This document shows, in pieces, positions 37,836 to 49,326 of a stretch of DNA of 64,000 bases (the first letter of the stretch is position 1; each line of letters starts with the position of its first letter). A program made the position numbers and the translations under genes. Origin of the DNA: an uncultured Alphaproteobacteria bacterium (GTDB lineage Bacteria; Pseudomonadota; Alphaproteobacteria; Sphingomonadales; Sphingomonadaceae); assembly GCA_903934325.1 (NCBI GenBank), contig CAIZNH010000039.1, positions 124,001-188,000 on the forward strand, written 5' to 3'. Below the pieces are notes generated by a model. That model made no database searches and had not been told where the DNA came from. It was given only the letters and a program-made list of their open reading frames with translations.

Positions 37836-39848
37836 CTAAAGCAGAACGTAGGTGATAGCGGCGACCAGCCCGAGCAGCATGATCAGCGCATAGGTGTAGA
37901 CGTAGCCCGACTGGACCGACTTGGCCGCGACCGCACTGCGCTCGACCACCCAGGCAATACCATTGGGGCCGAAGCGGTCGATCGTGCCGATATCGCCGAA
38001 CTTCCAGAAGACGCGGCCGAGCGCGAAGGCAGGCTTCACGAAGATCGCGTCATAGAACTCGTCGAAGTACCACTTGCGGAACACGAAGTTGTGCAAGGGT
38101 CCGAAGGCGCCCACGAACTTGCCCGGCAGTTCGGGCTTGGCGATGTAGGCCAGATAGGCCCCGGCCAGACCGAGCAGCATCACGGCGCTTGCGGTGAGCT
38201 TCACCCACAGCGGCACGGCGTGCATCGCGTGGATCAGGCCCTCGTTGTAGAAGATCCCTTCGCCCCAGAAGGCCGGATCGTCGATGAACTGGTGGTGGAA
38301 GACAAAGCCCGCCAGCACCGCACCAAGGCCAAGGATGCCAAGCGGCAGCAGCATCGGCAGCGGGCTTTCATGCGGGTGATAGCCCGCGGTGCCGTCTTCC
38401 GAAGCATGCGCGTGGTGGTGATCGTGCCCATGCGCGTGATCATCGTGGACCGCGTGCTGGATATGCTCCGACTGCTCCCAACGGGGCTTGCCCCAGAAGG
38501 TCAGGAACATCAGGCGCCACGAGTAGAAGCTCGTCAGCAGCGCCGCGATCGCGCCGGCCCAGAAGGCGAACTGCCCCGCCCCGTTGTGGCGCGCATAGGC
38601 CGCCTCGAGGATCGCGTCCTTGGAATAGAAGCCCGCAAAGCCGAACACCCCGAGGATGCCGACGCCGGTAATCGCCAGCGTGCCCGCCATCATCGCCCAG
38701 AAGGTCAGCGGGATATGCTTACGAAGGCCGCCGTAATAGCGCATGTCCTGTTCATGGTGCATGGCGTGGATCACGCTGCCAGCGCCAAGGAACAGCAGCG
38801 CCTTGAAGAAGGCGTGGGTGAAGAGGTGGAACATCGCCGCCCCGTAAGCCCCGACACCTGCTGCAAAGAACATGTAGCCCAGCTGCGAGCAGGTCGAATA
38901 GGCGATCACCCGCTTGATGTCCCACTGGGTCGTGCCGATGGTCGCCGCGAAGAAGCAGGTGGCAGCCCCGACGATCGTGACGATGGTCAGCGCGGTCGGC
39001 GCGGTCTCGAACATCGGCGACAGGCGGCACACCATGAACACGCCCGCCGTCACCATGGTCGCGGCGTGGATCAGCGCGGAGACCGGCGTCGGGCCTTCCA
39101 TCGCGTCCGGCAGCCAGGTGTGAAGTCCCAGCTGCGCCGACTTGCCCATCGCCCCGATGAACAAGAGGATGCACAGGATATCCATCGTGTAGAGGCGCAT
39201 GCCGACGAAGGTGATCGTGGAACCGCTCATCCCCGGAGCCGCCGCCATGATCTCGCTGATCGATGTAGTCTGGAACACCAGATAGGTGCCAAAGATGCCG
39301 AGCATGAAGCCAAGGTCACCCACGCGGTTGACCACGAAGGCCTTGATCGCTGCAGCACCGGCTGAGGGCTTCTTGAACCAGAAACCGATCAGCAGATAGG
39401 AGGCAAGGCCGACGCCTTCCCAGCCAAAGAACATCTGGACGAGGTTGTCGGCCGTCACCAGCATCAACATCGCGAAGGTGAACAGCGAGAGATAGGCGAA
39501 GAAGCGCGGCTGATCCGGGTCTTCCTCCATGTACCCCCACGAATAGAGGTGCACGAGCGCGGAAACCGAGTTGATCACCACCAGCATGATCGCGGTCATG
39601 GTGTCGACCCGCAGTGCCCAGTCGAAAGTCAGCGTGCCGCTCTGCACCCACTTGAGCACCGGCACGACTTCAGCCGTCGCGGTGCCGCCAAGGAAGCCGA
39701 GAAAGATCGGCCAGCTCAGGCCAGCGGCAAGGAACAGTCCGGCCGTGGTCACGCTCTTGGCCGCGACATTGCCGATCATGCGGTTGCCGAGCCCCGCGAT
39801 CAGCGAAGCCAGCAGCGGCGCGAATACGATGATGAGGATGGGATGCAC
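37836..39848 (-). CDS. nuoL: NADH-quinone oxidoreductase subunit L
   Basis: A 670-residue subunit, the distal antiporter-like module of complex I. It has about 16 membrane helices and the long C-terminal lateral helix. [19 protein letters not shown] carries the conserved Glu, and [23 protein letters not shown] and [15 protein letters not shown] the conserved Lys regions. A histidine-rich cytoplasmic or periplasmic loop ([18 protein letters not shown]) lies near residue 460, a feature seen in several alphaproteobacterial NuoL proteins. Confidence 0.97.
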   Translation of the reverse strand: MHPILIIVFAPLLASLIAGLGNRMIGNVAAKSVTTAGLFLAAGLSWPIFLGFLGGTATAEVVPVLKWVQSGTLTFDWALRVDTMTAIMLVVINSVSALVHLYSWGYMEEDPDQPRFFAYLSLFTFAMLMLVTADNLVQMFFGWEGVGLASYLLIGFWFKKPSAGAAAIKAFVVNRVGDLGFMLGIFGTYLVFQTTSISEIMAAAPGMSGSTITFVGMRLYTMDILCILLFIGAMGKSAQLGLHTWLPDAMEGPTPVSALIHAATMVTAGVFMVCRLSPMFETAPTALTIVTIVGAATCFFAATIGTTQWDIKRVIAYSTCSQLGYMFFAAGVGAYGAAMFHLFTHAFFKALLFLGAGSVIHAMHHEQDMRYYGGLRKHIPLTFWAMMAGTLAITGVGILGVFGFAGFYSKDAILEAAYARHNGAGQFAFWAGAIAALLTSFYSWRLMFLTFWGKPRWEQSEHIQHAVHDDHAHGHDHHHAHASEDGTAGYHPHESPLPMLLPLGILGLGAVLAGFVFHHQFIDDPAFWGEGIFYNEGLIHAMHAVPLWVKLTASAVMLLGLAGAYLAYIAKPELPGKFVGAFGPLHNFVFRKWYFDEFYDAIFVKPAFALGRVFWKFGDIGTIDRFGPNGIAWVVERSAVAAKSVQSGYVYTYALIMLLGLVAAITYVLL

Positions 39849-39855
39849 GAGCCTC

Positions 39856-40161
39856 TTACCCCTTCATCCGGTTGATATCGTCGACCGCGATCGAGCCGCG
39901 GGTGCGGAAGTAGATCACCAGGATCGCAAGGCCGATGGCCGCTTCGGCAGCCGCCACGGTCAGCACCAGCATCGCGAAGATCTGGCCCACCAGATCCTGC
40001 ATGAAGGCGCTGAAGGCGACGAGGTTGATGTTCACCGCCAGCAGAATGAGCTCGACCGCCATCAGGATGACGATCACGTTCTTGCGGTTGAGGAAGATCC
40101 CCAGCACGCCGAGCACGAACAGGATCGCGCCCACGGTGAGATAATGTTCGATGCCGATCAC
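39856..40161 (-). CDS. nuoK: NADH-quinone oxidoreductase subunit K
   Basis: A 101-residue three-helix membrane subunit at the standard length. It contains [15 protein letters not shown] and [18 protein letters not shown], with the two membrane-buried Glu residues of the E-channel. The ATG overlaps the nuoJ stop by four bases. Confidence 0.96.
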   Translation of the reverse strand: MIGIEHYLTVGAILFVLGVLGIFLNRKNVIVILMAVELILLAVNINLVAFSAFMQDLVGQIFAMLVLTVAAAEAAIGLAILVIYFRTRGSIAVDDINRMKG

Positions 40162-40781
40162 AGCTCGACCCCCTGCCCGACTTCCGGGTTCTTCATGACG
40201 GTTGCATCTTCCGGACGGCGACGGATCTGCTTGCCCACGTCCTGACGCGCACGTGCACCGGGCTTGGGCGGCTGGAAGGTCAGCACAATCGCGCCGATCA
40301 TGGCGACCAGCAGGATTATCCCGGCGATCTCGAACAGCACGATGTAACGGCCATAGAGCAGGCCGCCCAAGGCCTCGATATTGCTGGATCCGGCAGCCTG
40401 CACAGCGTCACCCGCCGCCTTGCCGAGAGTGAGCCCGCCCGCGCTATATGCCCCCGCCGCCAGCAGCAGTTCGGCCAGCAGGATGCCTGCAATCACCAGC
40501 CCGAGCGGCGCATTTCGCGAAAAGCCTGCGCGCATCGCGGCAAAATCAATGTCGAGCATCATGACGACGAACAGGAACAGCACCGCCACCGCGCCGACAT
40601 AGACGATCACCAGCAGCATCGCGATGAACTCCGCGCCCACCAGCACCATCAGGCCGGCGGCGTTGAAGAACGCCATGATCAGCCACAGCACCGAATGCAC
40701 GGGGTTGCGCGCCATGACCACCATCACGGCGCTGGCGACGACAATGGTCGCGAAGAAGTAGAAGGCGATGGCCTGTATCAT
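40158..40781 (-). CDS. nuoJ: NADH-quinone oxidoreductase subunit J
   Basis: A 207-residue subunit with five membrane helices, including [34 protein letters not shown]-type TM3 with its pi-bulge region, and a soluble C-terminal tail containing [23 protein letters not shown] 128-base gap separates it from nuoI, the only real interruption of the otherwise overlapping operon. A second promoter or mRNA processing site could lie there, but no clear element is visible. Confidence 0.95.
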   Translation of the reverse strand: MIQAIAFYFFATIVVASAVMVVMARNPVHSVLWLIMAFFNAAGLMVLVGAEFIAMLLVIVYVGAVAVLFLFVVMMLDIDFAAMRAGFSRNAPLGLVIAGILLAELLLAAGAYSAGGLTLGKAAGDAVQAAGSSNIEALGGLLYGRYIVLFEIAGIILLVAMIGAIVLTFQPPKPGARARQDVGKQIRRRPEDATVMKNPEVGQGVEL

Positions 40782-40909
40782 GATGATCCCTACCCCCCGA
40801 TCCGCTCCGCCAGGAGCTCGCCAGAGGCCCGTCCTTACTAAACCCGAGTTCCGCGAGATGGCCTTGGCAAGCAGGCCCCAAGCGGGTGTTGTTCTATTTT
40901 CGGCGCGCC

Positions 40910-41398
40910 CTAGCGATAGGGTGCGTCGGCTTCAAGGTTGGCCGCGATGGCCCGTTCCCACTTGTCACCATTCGCGAGCAGCTTGGCCTTGTCGTAAAGC
41001 AGCTCTTCGCGGGTTTCGGTGGCGTATTCGAAATTCGGACCTTCGACGATCGCATCGACCGGGCAGGCTTCCTGACAGAAGCCGCAATAGATGCACTTGG
41101 TCATGTCGATGTCGTAGCGGGTGGTGCGGCGGCTGCCGTCTTCCCGAGGCTCGCTTTCGATGGTGATCGCCTGCGCGGGGCACACGGCCTCGCACAGCTT
41201 GCACGCGATGCAGCGTTCCTCGCCGTTGGGATAGCGCCGCAGGGCGTGTTCACCCCGGAAGCGCGGGCTAAGCGGTGACTTCTCGAAGGGGTAATTGATC
41301 GTCGCCTTGGGCTTGAAGAAATACTTCAGCGTCAAGGCGTGCGCCTTGAGGAATTCCCAGAGGGTGAACGATTTGATGAGGTGCGAAACGGTGGTCAT
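40910..41398 (-). CDS. nuoI: NADH-quinone oxidoreductase subunit I
   Basis: A 162-residue peripheral subunit carrying two [4Fe-4S] clusters (N6a, N6b). The ligand motifs are [12 protein letters not shown] and [12 protein letters not shown]. The N-terminal amphipathic helix ([16 protein letters not shown]) docks to the membrane arm. The ATG overlaps the nuoH stop (ATGA); residues further upstream in this frame are not NuoI-like. Confidence 0.97.
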   Translation of the reverse strand: MTTVSHLIKSFTLWEFLKAHALTLKYFFKPKATINYPFEKSPLSPRFRGEHALRRYPNGEERCIACKLCEAVCPAQAITIESEPREDGSRRTTRYDIDMTKCIYCGFCQEACPVDAIVEGPNFEYATETREELLYDKAKLLANGDKWERAIAANLEADAPYR

Positions 41399-42441
41399 GC
41401 GAAGTGCCCAATGGCCATGAGGTAACCGGAGGTGACGGCGACGAAGATCAGGCTCATCGGCAGGAACACCTTCCATCCGAGGCGCATCAGCTGGTCATAG
41501 CGGTAACGCGGTACGGTCGCCCAGATCCAGCTGAACATGAAGAAGAAGATGAAGGTCTTGACGAGGAACCACACGATCCCCGGCACCGCGTAAAGCACCG
41601 GAATGTCGAGCGGCGGCAGCCATCCGCCCCAGAACAGCAGCGTGTTGAGCGAGCACATCAGCAGGATGTTGGCATATTCGCCGAGCCAGAACAGCGCGAA
41701 GCTCATCGAGGAATATTCGGTCTGGTAGCCTGCGACGAGCTCGCTCTCGGCCTCGGTGAGGTCAAACGGCGCGCGCGCGGTTTCGGCCAGCGCGGAGATG
41801 AAGAACACCACCCACATCGGGAAGAGCAGCGGGTGGATCGCATAGGCGTTGATCAGCCCCAGCCCGAAGCCCTTCTGCGCGCTCACGATGCCGGAGAGGT
41901 TGAAGGTGCCGGCAAACAGCACCACGCAAACCAGCACGAAACCGATCGAAACTTCGTAAGAGATCATCTGCGCCGAGGCGCGCATCGCCGAGAAGAACGG
42001 GTATTTGGAGTTCGACGCCCACCCGCTCATCACCACGCCGTAAACCCCCATCGAGGAGATCGCGAGGATGTAGAGCAGGCCGACATTGATGTCGGCAATC
42101 ACCCCGCCGTCCCAGAACGGAATCACCGCCCAGGCGGCGAGCGCCACGGTGAAGGTGATGATCGGCGCAAGCAGGAAGATGCCCTTGTTCGCGGCGCTCG
42201 GAATGATCGTCTCTTGCAGGAAGACCTTGAGGCCATCCGCAAAGGACTGGAGCAGGCCGAAAGGCCCGACCACGTTGGGCCCGCGCCGTAGCATGATCGC
42301 GCCCAGCACCTTGCGGTCGACATAGATCACCATGGCGACCGAGAACATGACGAGCAGCGAGACGATGACGATCGCTGCCACCGTGGCGGCGGTCCAGGCC
42401 CATTCGTAAGGCAGGCCGAGCGACTGGAAGAAAGCGGTCAT
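41395..42441 (-). CDS. nuoH: NADH-quinone oxidoreductase subunit H
   Basis: A 348-residue eight-to-nine-helix membrane subunit that forms the quinone-binding chamber. It carries [21 protein letters not shown], the near-N-terminal loop, [25 protein letters not shown] (the conserved acidic loop), and a C-terminal [14 protein letters not shown]. It overlaps nuoG and nuoI by four bases each. Confidence 0.97.
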   Translation of the reverse strand: MTAFFQSLGLPYEWAWTAATVAAIVIVSLLVMFSVAMVIYVDRKVLGAIMLRRGPNVVGPFGLLQSFADGLKVFLQETIIPSAANKGIFLLAPIITFTVALAAWAVIPFWDGGVIADINVGLLYILAISSMGVYGVVMSGWASNSKYPFFSAMRASAQMISYEVSIGFVLVCVVLFAGTFNLSGIVSAQKGFGLGLINAYAIHPLLFPMWVVFFISALAETARAPFDLTEAESELVAGYQTEYSSMSFALFWLGEYANILLMCSLNTLLFWGGWLPPLDIPVLYAVPGIVWFLVKTFIFFFMFSWIWATVPRYRYDQLMRLGWKVFLPMSLIFVAVTSGYLMAIGHFA

Positions 42442-44453
42442 TCCGCGGGCTCCTTCACGTCAGCCCCGTGGAGCAATTCATCCGAACACCGCTGCATCAC
42501 CTCGCTCGCGCGGGCGATGGGGTTGGTGAGGTAGAAGTCCTTGACCGGATAGCCGGCAATCTCGCCCTCGAACTTCGCACCGCCATCCGCCTTGGGGAGC
42601 GCGCCGTAATCGGCAAGGCCCTCTTCGCCCAGCGCAGGCACGGCAGCGATCATCTTGGCCTGAAGCTGTTCGAAGCTGTCGAAGCCGACGGTGACGCCCA
42701 GGCTATCTGCGAGCGCGCGCAAGATCGTCCAGTCCTCGCGCGCGTCCCCCGGGGCGTAGACCGCCTTCTCGGCGAACTGCACACGGCCTTCCGCGTTGAC
42801 GTAGGTCCCGTCCCTTTCGGCGTAGGATGCGGCCGGCAGGATAATGTCGGCGTGATGCGCGCCCTTGTCGCCGTGGTGGCCGATATAGACCTTGAGGCTC
42901 TTGGCGTAGGGCGAATAGTCCATCTCGTCCGCGCCGAGGCTCAGCAGCACCTTGGGGCTCGCGGCGGCGATATCGCCCATCCCGCCCGGAAGCGTGAAGC
43001 CGAGCATCAGCGACGCCATGCGAGCGGCCGAAATGTGCAGCACGTTGAAGCCGTTCCAGCCCTCACGGACGAGGTCGAACTTGTCCACCAGCTTGAGCGC
43101 GGCAGGCAGCGCGCCCTTGGCCAGCCCCGCCGCGCCGAGGATCACCGCCGGGCGCTTGGCCGCCTTCATCGCGTCGCCCAATTCCTTGGGGATGCGGTTG
43201 AGGAGCTTCAGATCATTGCCAAGGATGGTCGCCGGATAGGTCGGATTCCATTCCGGGCCGATGATGTAGACCTTGGCCCCCGCCTTCACCGCCTTGCGCA
43301 GGCGGACATTGAGCAGCGCGGCTTCCCAGCGCACATTGCTACCAATGATCAGGATCGCGTCGGCCGTCTCGATACCGGCGAAAGTGCTGTTGAAGTTCAC
43401 CGCCGCGAGGTTCGACACGTCATAAGTCATGCCGGTCTGGCGCGCTTCGGTGAGCTGCGATCCGCAGGCATTGACCAGCGTCTTGGCCGCGAACATCGTT
43501 TCCGCATCGAGCAGATCGCCCGCCACGGCCGCGATGCTGGCCTTGTCCTTGCCGAGCGCGCCCGCGATCAGGCCGAAAGCCTCGGTCCATTCTGCCGGTT
43601 GCAGCTTGCCGTCACGGCGCACCCAGACGCGGTCCAAGCGGCGCTTGGTCAGGCCGTCGACCTGATAGCGACCCTTGTCCGACAGCCACTCTTCGTTGAC
43701 GTCGTCATTGATGCGCGGCAGCGCGCGCATGACTTCGCGGCCCTTGGAATGGAGCGTGATATTGGCGCCTACCGCGTCCGAGACGTCGATGCTGAGCGTC
43801 TTCTTCAGCTCCCACGGCCGCGCCTCAAACGCGTACGGGCGAGACGTCAGCGCGCCGACCGGGCACAGGTCGATGACGTTCGCCGAAAGCTCGTGCGCCG
43901 CTGCCTGTTCCAGATAGGTGGTGATCTGCATATCCTCGCCGCGATAGAGCGCGCCGATCTCGTCCACACCCGCGATCTCTTCCGAGAAGCGCACGCAGCG
44001 GGTGCAGTGGATGCAGCGGGTCATGATCGTCTTGATCAGCGGTCCCATGTACTTCTCGGTCACCGCGCGCTTGTTTTCCTGGAAGCGCGAGCCGCCGCGG
44101 CCATAGGCCACCGCCTGATCCTGAAGGTCGCACTCGCCGCCCTGATCGCAGATCGGGCAATCGAGCGGGTGGTTGATGAGCAGGAACTCCATCACCCCTT
44201 CGCGGGCCTTCTTGACCATCGGGCTGTCAGTGCGGATTTCCTGACCCTCGGCAGCCGGCAGCGCGCAGGAGGCCTGCGGCTTGGGCGGCCCGGGCTTCAC
44301 CTCGACCAGACACATGCGGCAATTGCCCGCTATGCTCAGGCGTTCGTGATAGCAGAAGCGCGGGATTTCCTTGCCCGCCAGCTCGCACGCCTGCAGCACA
44401 GTCGCGCCCGCCGGGACCTCGATTTCCTGACCGTCTACGGTGACCTTGGGCAT
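42438..44453 (-). CDS. nuoG: NADH-quinone oxidoreductase subunit G
   Basis: A 671-residue peripheral subunit. The N-terminal ferredoxin-like domain binds a [2Fe-2S] ([15 protein letters not shown]) and further clusters through the His-Cys motif [17 protein letters not shown] and [10 protein letters not shown]. The C-terminal molybdopterin-oxidoreductase-like domain (about 220-660) has lost its cofactor in complex I. It starts within TAATG, overlapping the nuoF stop by one base. Confidence 0.97.
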   Translation of the reverse strand: MPKVTVDGQEIEVPAGATVLQACELAGKEIPRFCYHERLSIAGNCRMCLVEVKPGPPKPQASCALPAAEGQEIRTDSPMVKKAREGVMEFLLINHPLDCPICDQGGECDLQDQAVAYGRGGSRFQENKRAVTEKYMGPLIKTIMTRCIHCTRCVRFSEEIAGVDEIGALYRGEDMQITTYLEQAAAHELSANVIDLCPVGALTSRPYAFEARPWELKKTLSIDVSDAVGANITLHSKGREVMRALPRINDDVNEEWLSDKGRYQVDGLTKRRLDRVWVRRDGKLQPAEWTEAFGLIAGALGKDKASIAAVAGDLLDAETMFAAKTLVNACGSQLTEARQTGMTYDVSNLAAVNFNSTFAGIETADAILIIGSNVRWEAALLNVRLRKAVKAGAKVYIIGPEWNPTYPATILGNDLKLLNRIPKELGDAMKAAKRPAVILGAAGLAKGALPAALKLVDKFDLVREGWNGFNVLHISAARMASLMLGFTLPGGMGDIAAASPKVLLSLGADEMDYSPYAKSLKVYIGHHGDKGAHHADIILPAASYAERDGTYVNAEGRVQFAEKAVYAPGDAREDWTILRALADSLGVTVGFDSFEQLQAKMIAAVPALGEEGLADYGALPKADGGAKFEGEIAGYPVKDFYLTNPIARASEVMQRCSDELLHGADVKEPAE

Positions 44454-45745
44454 TACTCGGCTGCCTCTTGGAATTGCGCGTTATGTTCGTTGATCCGCCG
44501 CTCAAGCTCGGGGCGGAAGTGGCGGATGAGGCCCTGGATCGGCCATGCGGCGGCATCACCCAGCGCGCAGATGGTGTGGCCTTCGACCTGCTTGGTGACT
44601 TCCTGCAGCATGTCGATTTCCTCGATCGCGGCGTCACCGGTGCGCAGGCGCTCCATCATGCGCCACATCCAGCCCGTGCCTTCGCGGCAAGGGGTGCACT
44701 GGCCGCAGCTTTCGTGCTTGTAGAAGTAGCTGAGGCGGCTGATCGCGCGGACGATGTCTGTCGACTTGTCCATGACGATGACCGCTGCCGTGCCGAGGCC
44801 CGAGCCCAGTTCCTTCAGCCCGTCGAAATCCATCGGGGCGTTGCGGATCTGCGCGGCGGGCACCAGCGGCACGGATGAACCGCCCGGGATCACCGCCAGC
44901 AGATTGTCCCACCCGCCGCGAATGCCGCCGCAGTGCTTCTCGATCAGCTCTTCAAAGCTGATGCTCATCGCCTCTTCGACGACGCAGGGCTTGTTCACGT
45001 GGCCGCTGATCTGGAAGAGCTTGGTGCCCTTGTTGTTCTCGCGCCCGAAGCTCGAGAACCACGCAGCGCCGCGCCGCAGGATCGTCGGCGCGACCGCGAT
45101 GCTCTCGACGTTGTTGACCGTGGTCGGGCAGCCATAAAGCCCCGCGCCCGCCGGGAACGGGGGCTTGAGGCGCGGCTGGCCCTTCTTGCCTTCGAGGCTT
45201 TCGATCATCGCGGTCTCTTCGCCGCAGATGTAGGCGCCCGCGCCGCGGTGCATGAAGACGTCGAAGTCGTAGCCAGAGCCGCAGACGTTCTTGCCGATCA
45301 GGCCTGCGTCATAGGCCTCGGCAATTGCCTTCTGGAGCGTTTCGGCCTCGCGGATATATTCGCCGCGGATGTAGATATAGGCTGCGCGCGCGCGCATCGC
45401 GTAGCCCGCGACCAGCGCGCCTTCGACCAGCTTGTGCGGATCGTGGCGGATGATCTCGCGGTCCTTGCACGAACCGGGTTCGCTCTCGTCGGCATTGATA
45501 ACGAGGAAGCTCGGGCGGCCGTCGCGCGATTCCTTGGGCATGAAGGACCACTTGAGGCCCGTGGGGAAGCCCGCCCCGCCCCGGCCGCGCAGACCGCTGG
45601 CCTTGATCTCTTCGATGATCGCGTCCTGCCCGCGCGCCAGCAGCGCCTTGGTGTTGTCCCAATCACCGCGCGCCTGCGCTGCCTTCAGCCCCCAGTCCTG
45701 GAAGCCGTAGAGGTTCGTGAAGATGCGATCCTTATCGCCAAGCAT
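44453..45745 (-). CDS. nuoF: NADH-quinone oxidoreductase subunit F
   Basis: A 430-residue NADH-oxidising subunit binding FMN and [4Fe-4S] cluster N3. [16 protein letters not shown] and [14 protein letters not shown] form the NADH/FMN site. [22 protein letters not shown] and the cluster ligands [16 protein letters not shown] follow. The ATG overlaps the stop of a small upstream ORF as TGATG; a GTG one codon earlier is an alternative. Confidence 0.97.
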   Translation of the reverse strand: MLGDKDRIFTNLYGFQDWGLKAAQARGDWDNTKALLARGQDAIIEEIKASGLRGRGGAGFPTGLKWSFMPKESRDGRPSFLVINADESEPGSCKDREIIRHDPHKLVEGALVAGYAMRARAAYIYIRGEYIREAETLQKAIAEAYDAGLIGKNVCGSGYDFDVFMHRGAGAYICGEETAMIESLEGKKGQPRLKPPFPAGAGLYGCPTTVNNVESIAVAPTILRRGAAWFSSFGRENNKGTKLFQISGHVNKPCVVEEAMSISFEELIEKHCGGIRGGWDNLLAVIPGGSSVPLVPAAQIRNAPMDFDGLKELGSGLGTAAVIVMDKSTDIVRAISRLSYFYKHESCGQCTPCREGTGWMWRMMERLRTGDAAIEEIDMLQEVTKQVEGHTICALGDAAAWPIQGLIRHFRPELERRINEHNAQFQEAAE

Positions 45746-45921
45746 CACTGCATTCCCTTGTTCTTGGCGCGCTTCAGCCGCACCAGCGAAATCACCTGAA
45801 ACACAAGGCCGAGGCCCATGATAATCACGCCCATCTCGTAAGGCCCGGTCGCAGTCAGCACCGCGCCCAGCGCAAAGCCGGTGAGGCCGAGGATCGCGAA
45901 CAGGAGCGTGAGCGGGTTCAT
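45745..45921 (-). CDS. Small two-helix membrane protein within the nuo operon (58 aa)
   Basis: The translation begins [20 protein letters not shown] and continues through [20 protein letters not shown] to end in a basic tail, [11 protein letters not shown]. Two membrane helices are separated by a short loop. Its ATG overlaps the stop of the preceding small ORF (ATGA), and its TGA overlaps the nuoF ATG. Tight overlaps on both sides, codon choice like its neighbours and a sensible topology support real coding. It is not a standard complex I subunit; function unknown, possibly an accessory or assembly protein. Confidence 0.75.
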   Translation of the reverse strand: MNPLTLLFAILGLTGFALGAVLTATGPYEMGVIIMGLGLVFQVISLVRLKRAKNKGMQ

Positions 45922-46061
45922 CCGATCACCCCTGCGCTGTAGAGCGCGTAAAGCACGCCGATAATCAGCAGGATCACACCCACGCGCACCATGCCCATCA
46001 GCACCTTGTAGGCGATGAAGGCGAGCACGAGTGCACCGAGGAGTGAGGCGATGGCAGTCAC
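45918..46061 (-). CDS. Small membrane protein within the nuo operon (47 aa)
   Basis: From a GTG codon one base after the nuoE stop the frame reads (M)[19 protein letters not shown] and then [20 protein letters not shown] with tail YSAGVIG. Two hydrophobic segments fill nearly the whole protein. The stop overlaps the next small ORF's ATG as ATGA. An earlier GTG four codons upstream lies inside nuoE. The very compact fit between nuoE and the next gene argues for a real gene. Function unknown. Confidence 0.68.
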   Translation of the reverse strand: MTAIASLLGALVLAFIAYKVLMGMVRVGVILLIIGVLYALYSAGVIG

Positions 46062-46062
46062 C

Positions 46063-46731
46063 TTACCATTCACCCCGATAATCGTGGTTGGCACCCACCA
46101 TCGCCGTCAGCGTGGTGGGCCCGCCCGAAGGCTCGGAGGTGTGACGGCCCGGCTCCTGCGTCCCTGCCTTGGGCGTCTGACCGGCGGCGAGCGCATCGAG
46201 CACCGCGTCGAGGCGTTCAACCGTCAGGTCCTCGTAGTTGTCGTCGTTGATCTGGACCATCGGCGCGGTAGCGCAATTGCCCATGCATTCGACTTCGGTG
46301 AGGGTCCACAGCCCGTCTTCCGAGACCTCGCCCTTCTTCATGCCGCGCTTCTTGCAGGCGGTCATGATGTCGTCAGAGCCGCGCAGCATGCAAGGCGTGG
46401 TGCCGCACACCTGCACGTGGAATTTGCCCACGGGTTTGAGGTTGTACATGAAGTAGAAGCTGGCAACTTCGAGCACGCGGATCACCGGCATGTCGAGATA
46501 GGCCGCGACATATTCGATCACCGGCAGCGGCAGCCAGCCCTGCGTGTCCGTCTCCGCGCCGACCTGCCGCTGGGCAAGATCGAGCAGCGGCATCACCGCC
46601 GAGCGCTGACGCCCCTCGGGATATTTGGCGATATGCCAGTCGGCAGTTGTCTTGTTCTCCGGCGTCCACGCGAAGGCGCTCCAACGGGCGCGCAGTTCGG
46701 GGGTATCGGGAGCGGGGGTACGGTCAGCCAT
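46063..46731 (-). CDS. nuoE: NADH-quinone oxidoreductase subunit E
   Basis: A 222-residue thioredoxin-fold subunit carrying [2Fe-2S] cluster N1a. The ligands are in VQVCGTTPCMLRGSDD and VECMGNCATAPM. YPEGRQRSAVMPLLDLAQRQ is the typical N-terminal helix bundle. A Gly/Pro/Thr-rich C-terminal extension of about 40 residues follows, as in related alphaproteobacteria. The ATG at [13 protein letters not shown] has AGAAG upstream and lies eight bases inside the preceding small ORF. Confidence 0.96.
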   Translation of the reverse strand: MADRTPAPDTPELRARWSAFAWTPENKTTADWHIAKYPEGRQRSAVMPLLDLAQRQVGAETDTQGWLPLPVIEYVAAYLDMPVIRVLEVASFYFMYNLKPVGKFHVQVCGTTPCMLRGSDDIMTACKKRGMKKGEVSEDGLWTLTEVECMGNCATAPMVQINDDNYEDLTVERLDAVLDALAAGQTPKAGTQEPGRHTSEPSGGPTTLTAMVGANHDYRGEW

Positions 46732-46870
46732 TGTTCTTCTCATCTCCGAACACGCGCTCGGCATGTTCGCGCTCAAGATGTTTGCGGTCGGCACGCGCAG
46801 CAATCCAGAGGATGCCGGCCCAGAAGACCAGCACACCGAGGGCCGCTGCGATGCCGTAGATCGCGATCAC
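46724..46870 (-). CDS. Small single-helix membrane protein between nuoD and nuoE (48 aa)
   Basis: A GTG codon overlapping the nuoD stop (GTGA) opens (M)[19 protein letters not shown] and [10 protein letters not shown], followed by a charged tail [18 protein letters not shown]. One membrane helix with a cytoplasmic charged tail is predicted. It overlaps the nuoE start by eight bases. Its placement and phasing resemble the other two small ORFs of the operon. No known complex I subunit has this sequence; an accessory or assembly role is only an inference. Confidence 0.72.
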   Translation of the reverse strand: MIAIYGIAAALGVLVFWAGILWIAARADRKHLEREHAERVFGDEKNNG

Positions 46871-48078
46871 CGGTCACACTCCCCGAACACCACGTCGATC
46901 GCGCCGAGAATGGCGGTAGCGTCGGGCAGCATGTGGCCCTTGGACATGAAGTCCATCGCCTGGAGGTGCGAGAAGGCGGTGGGACGGATCTTGCAGCGGT
47001 AGGGCTTGTTGGTGCCGTCGCTGACCAGATAGACGCCGAATTCGCCCTTGGGGCTTTCGGTCGCCACGTAAACCTCGCCCGCCGGCACGTGGAAGCCTTC
47101 GGTGTAGAGCTTGAAGTGGTGGATCAGGCTTTCCATCGACTGCTTCATCTCGCCGCGCTTGGGCGGGGAGACCTTGCCATCGGTGCTGGCGATCGGGCCT
47201 TGCGGCATGTCGCGCAGACACTGCTTGATGATCTTCGCGCTCTCGTAGACTTCCTTCACGCGCACCATGAAGCGGTCATAGCAGTCCGAATTGGTGCCGA
47301 CCGGAATGTCGAACTCCATCCGGTCATAGACCTCGTAGGGCTGGCTCTTGCGCAGGTCCCACGGAATGCCGGCAGCGCGGATCATCGGGCCGCTGAAGCC
47401 CCAAGCCACAGCGTCCTCGCGGCTCACCACCGCGATATCGACATTGCGCTGCTTGAAGATGCGGTTGTCGATCACGAGGCTCATCGCGTCGCCGAACAGC
47501 TGCGGCAGGCGGTTGTCGAGCCAGTCGCCGATATCCACCAGCAGCTTTTCCGGCACGTCCTGATGCACGCCGCCCGGTCGGAACCAGGCCGAGTGCATGC
47601 GCGCGCCGCTCGCGCGTTCGAAGAAGTTGAGGCAGTCCTCGCGCAGCTCGAACACCCACAGGTTGGGCGTCATCGCGCCCACATCCATCACATGCGCGCC
47701 GATGTTGAGCATGTGGTTGCAGATGCGGGTCAACTCGGCGAACAGCACGCGCAGATATTGCGCGCGGATCGGCACTTCGAGGTTCAGCAGTTTCTCGATG
47801 GCGAGCACATAGGAGTGCTCCATGCACAGCGGCGAACAGTAATCGAGCCGGTCGAAGTACGGCAGCGCCTGCAGATAGGTCTTGTGCTCGATCAGCTTTT
47901 CGGTGCCGCGGTGGAGCAGGCCGACATGGGGATCGATGCGTTCGATCACCTCGCCGTCGAGTTCCATCACCATGCGCAGCACGCCGTGCGCGGCCGGGTG
48001 CTGGGGACCGAAATTGATCGTGTAGTTGGAGATCACCTCACCGGTGGTGGTGAGCGATTCTTCGCGGATCATGCTCAT
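46867..48078 (-). CDS. nuoD: NADH-quinone oxidoreductase subunit D
   Basis: A 403-residue 49-kDa-type subunit that forms the quinone site with NuoB. It carries [35 protein letters not shown] and [14 protein letters not shown], and the C-terminal [19 protein letters not shown] block. NuoC and NuoD are separate genes, not fused as in E. coli. It overlaps nuoC by four bases and the following small ORF by four. Confidence 0.97.
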   Translation of the reverse strand: MSMIREESLTTTGEVISNYTINFGPQHPAAHGVLRMVMELDGEVIERIDPHVGLLHRGTEKLIEHKTYLQALPYFDRLDYCSPLCMEHSYVLAIEKLLNLEVPIRAQYLRVLFAELTRICNHMLNIGAHVMDVGAMTPNLWVFELREDCLNFFERASGARMHSAWFRPGGVHQDVPEKLLVDIGDWLDNRLPQLFGDAMSLVIDNRIFKQRNVDIAVVSREDAVAWGFSGPMIRAAGIPWDLRKSQPYEVYDRMEFDIPVGTNSDCYDRFMVRVKEVYESAKIIKQCLRDMPQGPIASTDGKVSPPKRGEMKQSMESLIHHFKLYTEGFHVPAGEVYVATESPKGEFGVYLVSDGTNKPYRCKIRPTAFSHLQAMDFMSKGHMLPDATAILGAIDVVFGECDR

Positions 48079-48719
48079 TTCTTGGCATCTCCTTCCGGCT
48101 TGGGAGGAGCTTTCTCGTCACCCGGAAGCACGTAATCGGCACCTTCCCACGGGGACAGGAAATCGAATCTGCGCATTTCCTGCGCGAGCTCGACCGGTTC
48201 ATAGACCACCCGCTTTTCCTCTTCGGAATAGCGCAGTTCGGTATAGCCGGTGAGCGGGAAGTCCTTGCGGAAGGGGTGGCCTTCAAAGCCGTAATCGGTG
48301 AGGATGCGGCGCAGATCGGGGTTGCCCGCAAAGGTCACGCCGTAAAGATCGAAGACCTCGCGCTCCAGCCAGCCCGCATTGGGCCACAGCGTGGTGACGG
48401 TGGGCACCGGCGTATCTTCAGAGGCCGAGCACTTCACCATCACGCGGTGGTTCTTGGTCAGGCTCTGGAGCATGTAGACGACTTCAAAGCGCTCGCTGCG
48501 CGCCGGATAGTCGACGCCAGCGATCTCCATCAGCTGCTGGTACTGGTGATCGTCACGAAGGATTTCGAGCACGCGGGCAACCGCATCGCGCTCGACGCGG
48601 AAGATCACCTCGCCATGCGCTTCGACAGCCTGGATCAGCCAGACCGAGATGGTCTCCGATACGGCGTCGATCACGCCTTCGTTGGAAGCGAACCTGGGGG
48701 CGGAATGAACAAAGGTCAT
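48075..48719 (-). CDS. nuoC: NADH-quinone oxidoreductase subunit C
   Basis: A 214-residue 30-kDa-type subunit. The family signature [43 protein letters not shown]-type region is near residues 115-160. The C-terminal tail is Pro/Lys-rich. It is 13 bases downstream of nuoB and overlaps nuoD. Confidence 0.96.
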   Translation of the reverse strand: MTFVHSAPRFASNEGVIDAVSETISVWLIQAVEAHGEVIFRVERDAVARVLEILRDDHQYQQLMEIAGVDYPARSERFEVVYMLQSLTKNHRVMVKCSASEDTPVPTVTTLWPNAGWLEREVFDLYGVTFAGNPDLRRILTDYGFEGHPFRKDFPLTGYTELRYSEEEKRVVYEPVELAQEMRRFDFLSPWEGADYVLPGDEKAPPKPEGDAKK

Positions 48720-48732
48720 AGTCCGGGCGCCC

Positions 48733-49326
48733 TTACCTTTCGATCGTGCCGACGCGGCGGATCTTCCGCTGCAATTGCATCACGCCGTAGAGCAGCGCCT
48801 CGGCGGTCGGCGGGCAGCCGGGGACATAGATGTCGACCGGCACGATGCGGTCGCAGCCGCGCACCACCGAGTAGGAGTAATGGTAATAGCCGCCGCCGTT
48901 GGCGCAGCTGCCCATCGAGATGACGTATTTGGGATCCGACATCTGATCGTAGACCTTGCGCAGCGCCGGGGCCATCTTGTTGCACAGCGTGCCCGCCACG
49001 ATCATCACGTCCGACTGGCGCGGAGAGGCGCGCGGGGCGATGCCGAAGCGCTCCATGTCGTAGCGCGGCATGTTGACGTGGATCATCTCGACCGCGCAGC
49101 AGGCGAGCCCGAAGGTCATCCACCACAGCGAGCCGGTGCGCGCCCACTGGAACAGCTCCTCGGTCGAGGTGACGAGGAAGCCCTTGTCGTTGACCTCGCT
49201 CTGGAGCGAATTGAAGAAATCGACGTCAGGCTGGCGCACGACGCCCGCAGCGGAATTGGCCGCAGTGATGGTCGCGTTGGCAGCAATCGTTGCTGCGCTC
49301 GCGGCTGTGATGCTTGCGTTGCTCAT
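48733..49326 (-). CDS. nuoB: NADH-quinone oxidoreductase subunit B
   Basis: A 197-residue subunit with [4Fe-4S] cluster N2, the last before quinone. The ligands are [25 protein letters not shown] and [14 protein letters not shown]. The first 30 residues ([19 protein letters not shown]...) are an Ala/Thr-rich extension of low complexity. The ATG overlaps the nuoA stop (ATGA); more upstream codons fall inside nuoA. Confidence 0.96.
   Translation of the reverse strand: MSNASITAASAATIAANATITAANSAAGVVRQPDVDFFNSLQSEVNDKGFLVTSTEELFQWARTGSLWWMTFGLACCAVEMIHVNMPRYDMERFGIAPRASPRQSDVMIVAGTLCNKMAPALRKVYDQMSDPKYVISMGSCANGGGYYHYSYSVVRGCDRIVPVDIYVPGCPPTAEALLYGVMQLQRKIRRVGTIER

Noticed and set aside
38395-38450. 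Histidine-rich loop of NuoL considered as a novel metal-binding domain
   Set aside because: Similar His-rich loops occur in other NuoL proteins and the rest of the subunit is canonical.
42468-44723. A 751-codon open frame antisense to nuoG (and similar long frames opposite pyrG, ppiD, nuoD and the lexA/moeA region)
   Set aside because: GC-rich codon bias leaves long antisense frames open. The translations are Arg/His/Ala-rich without domains, and the opposite strand encodes well-known proteins.
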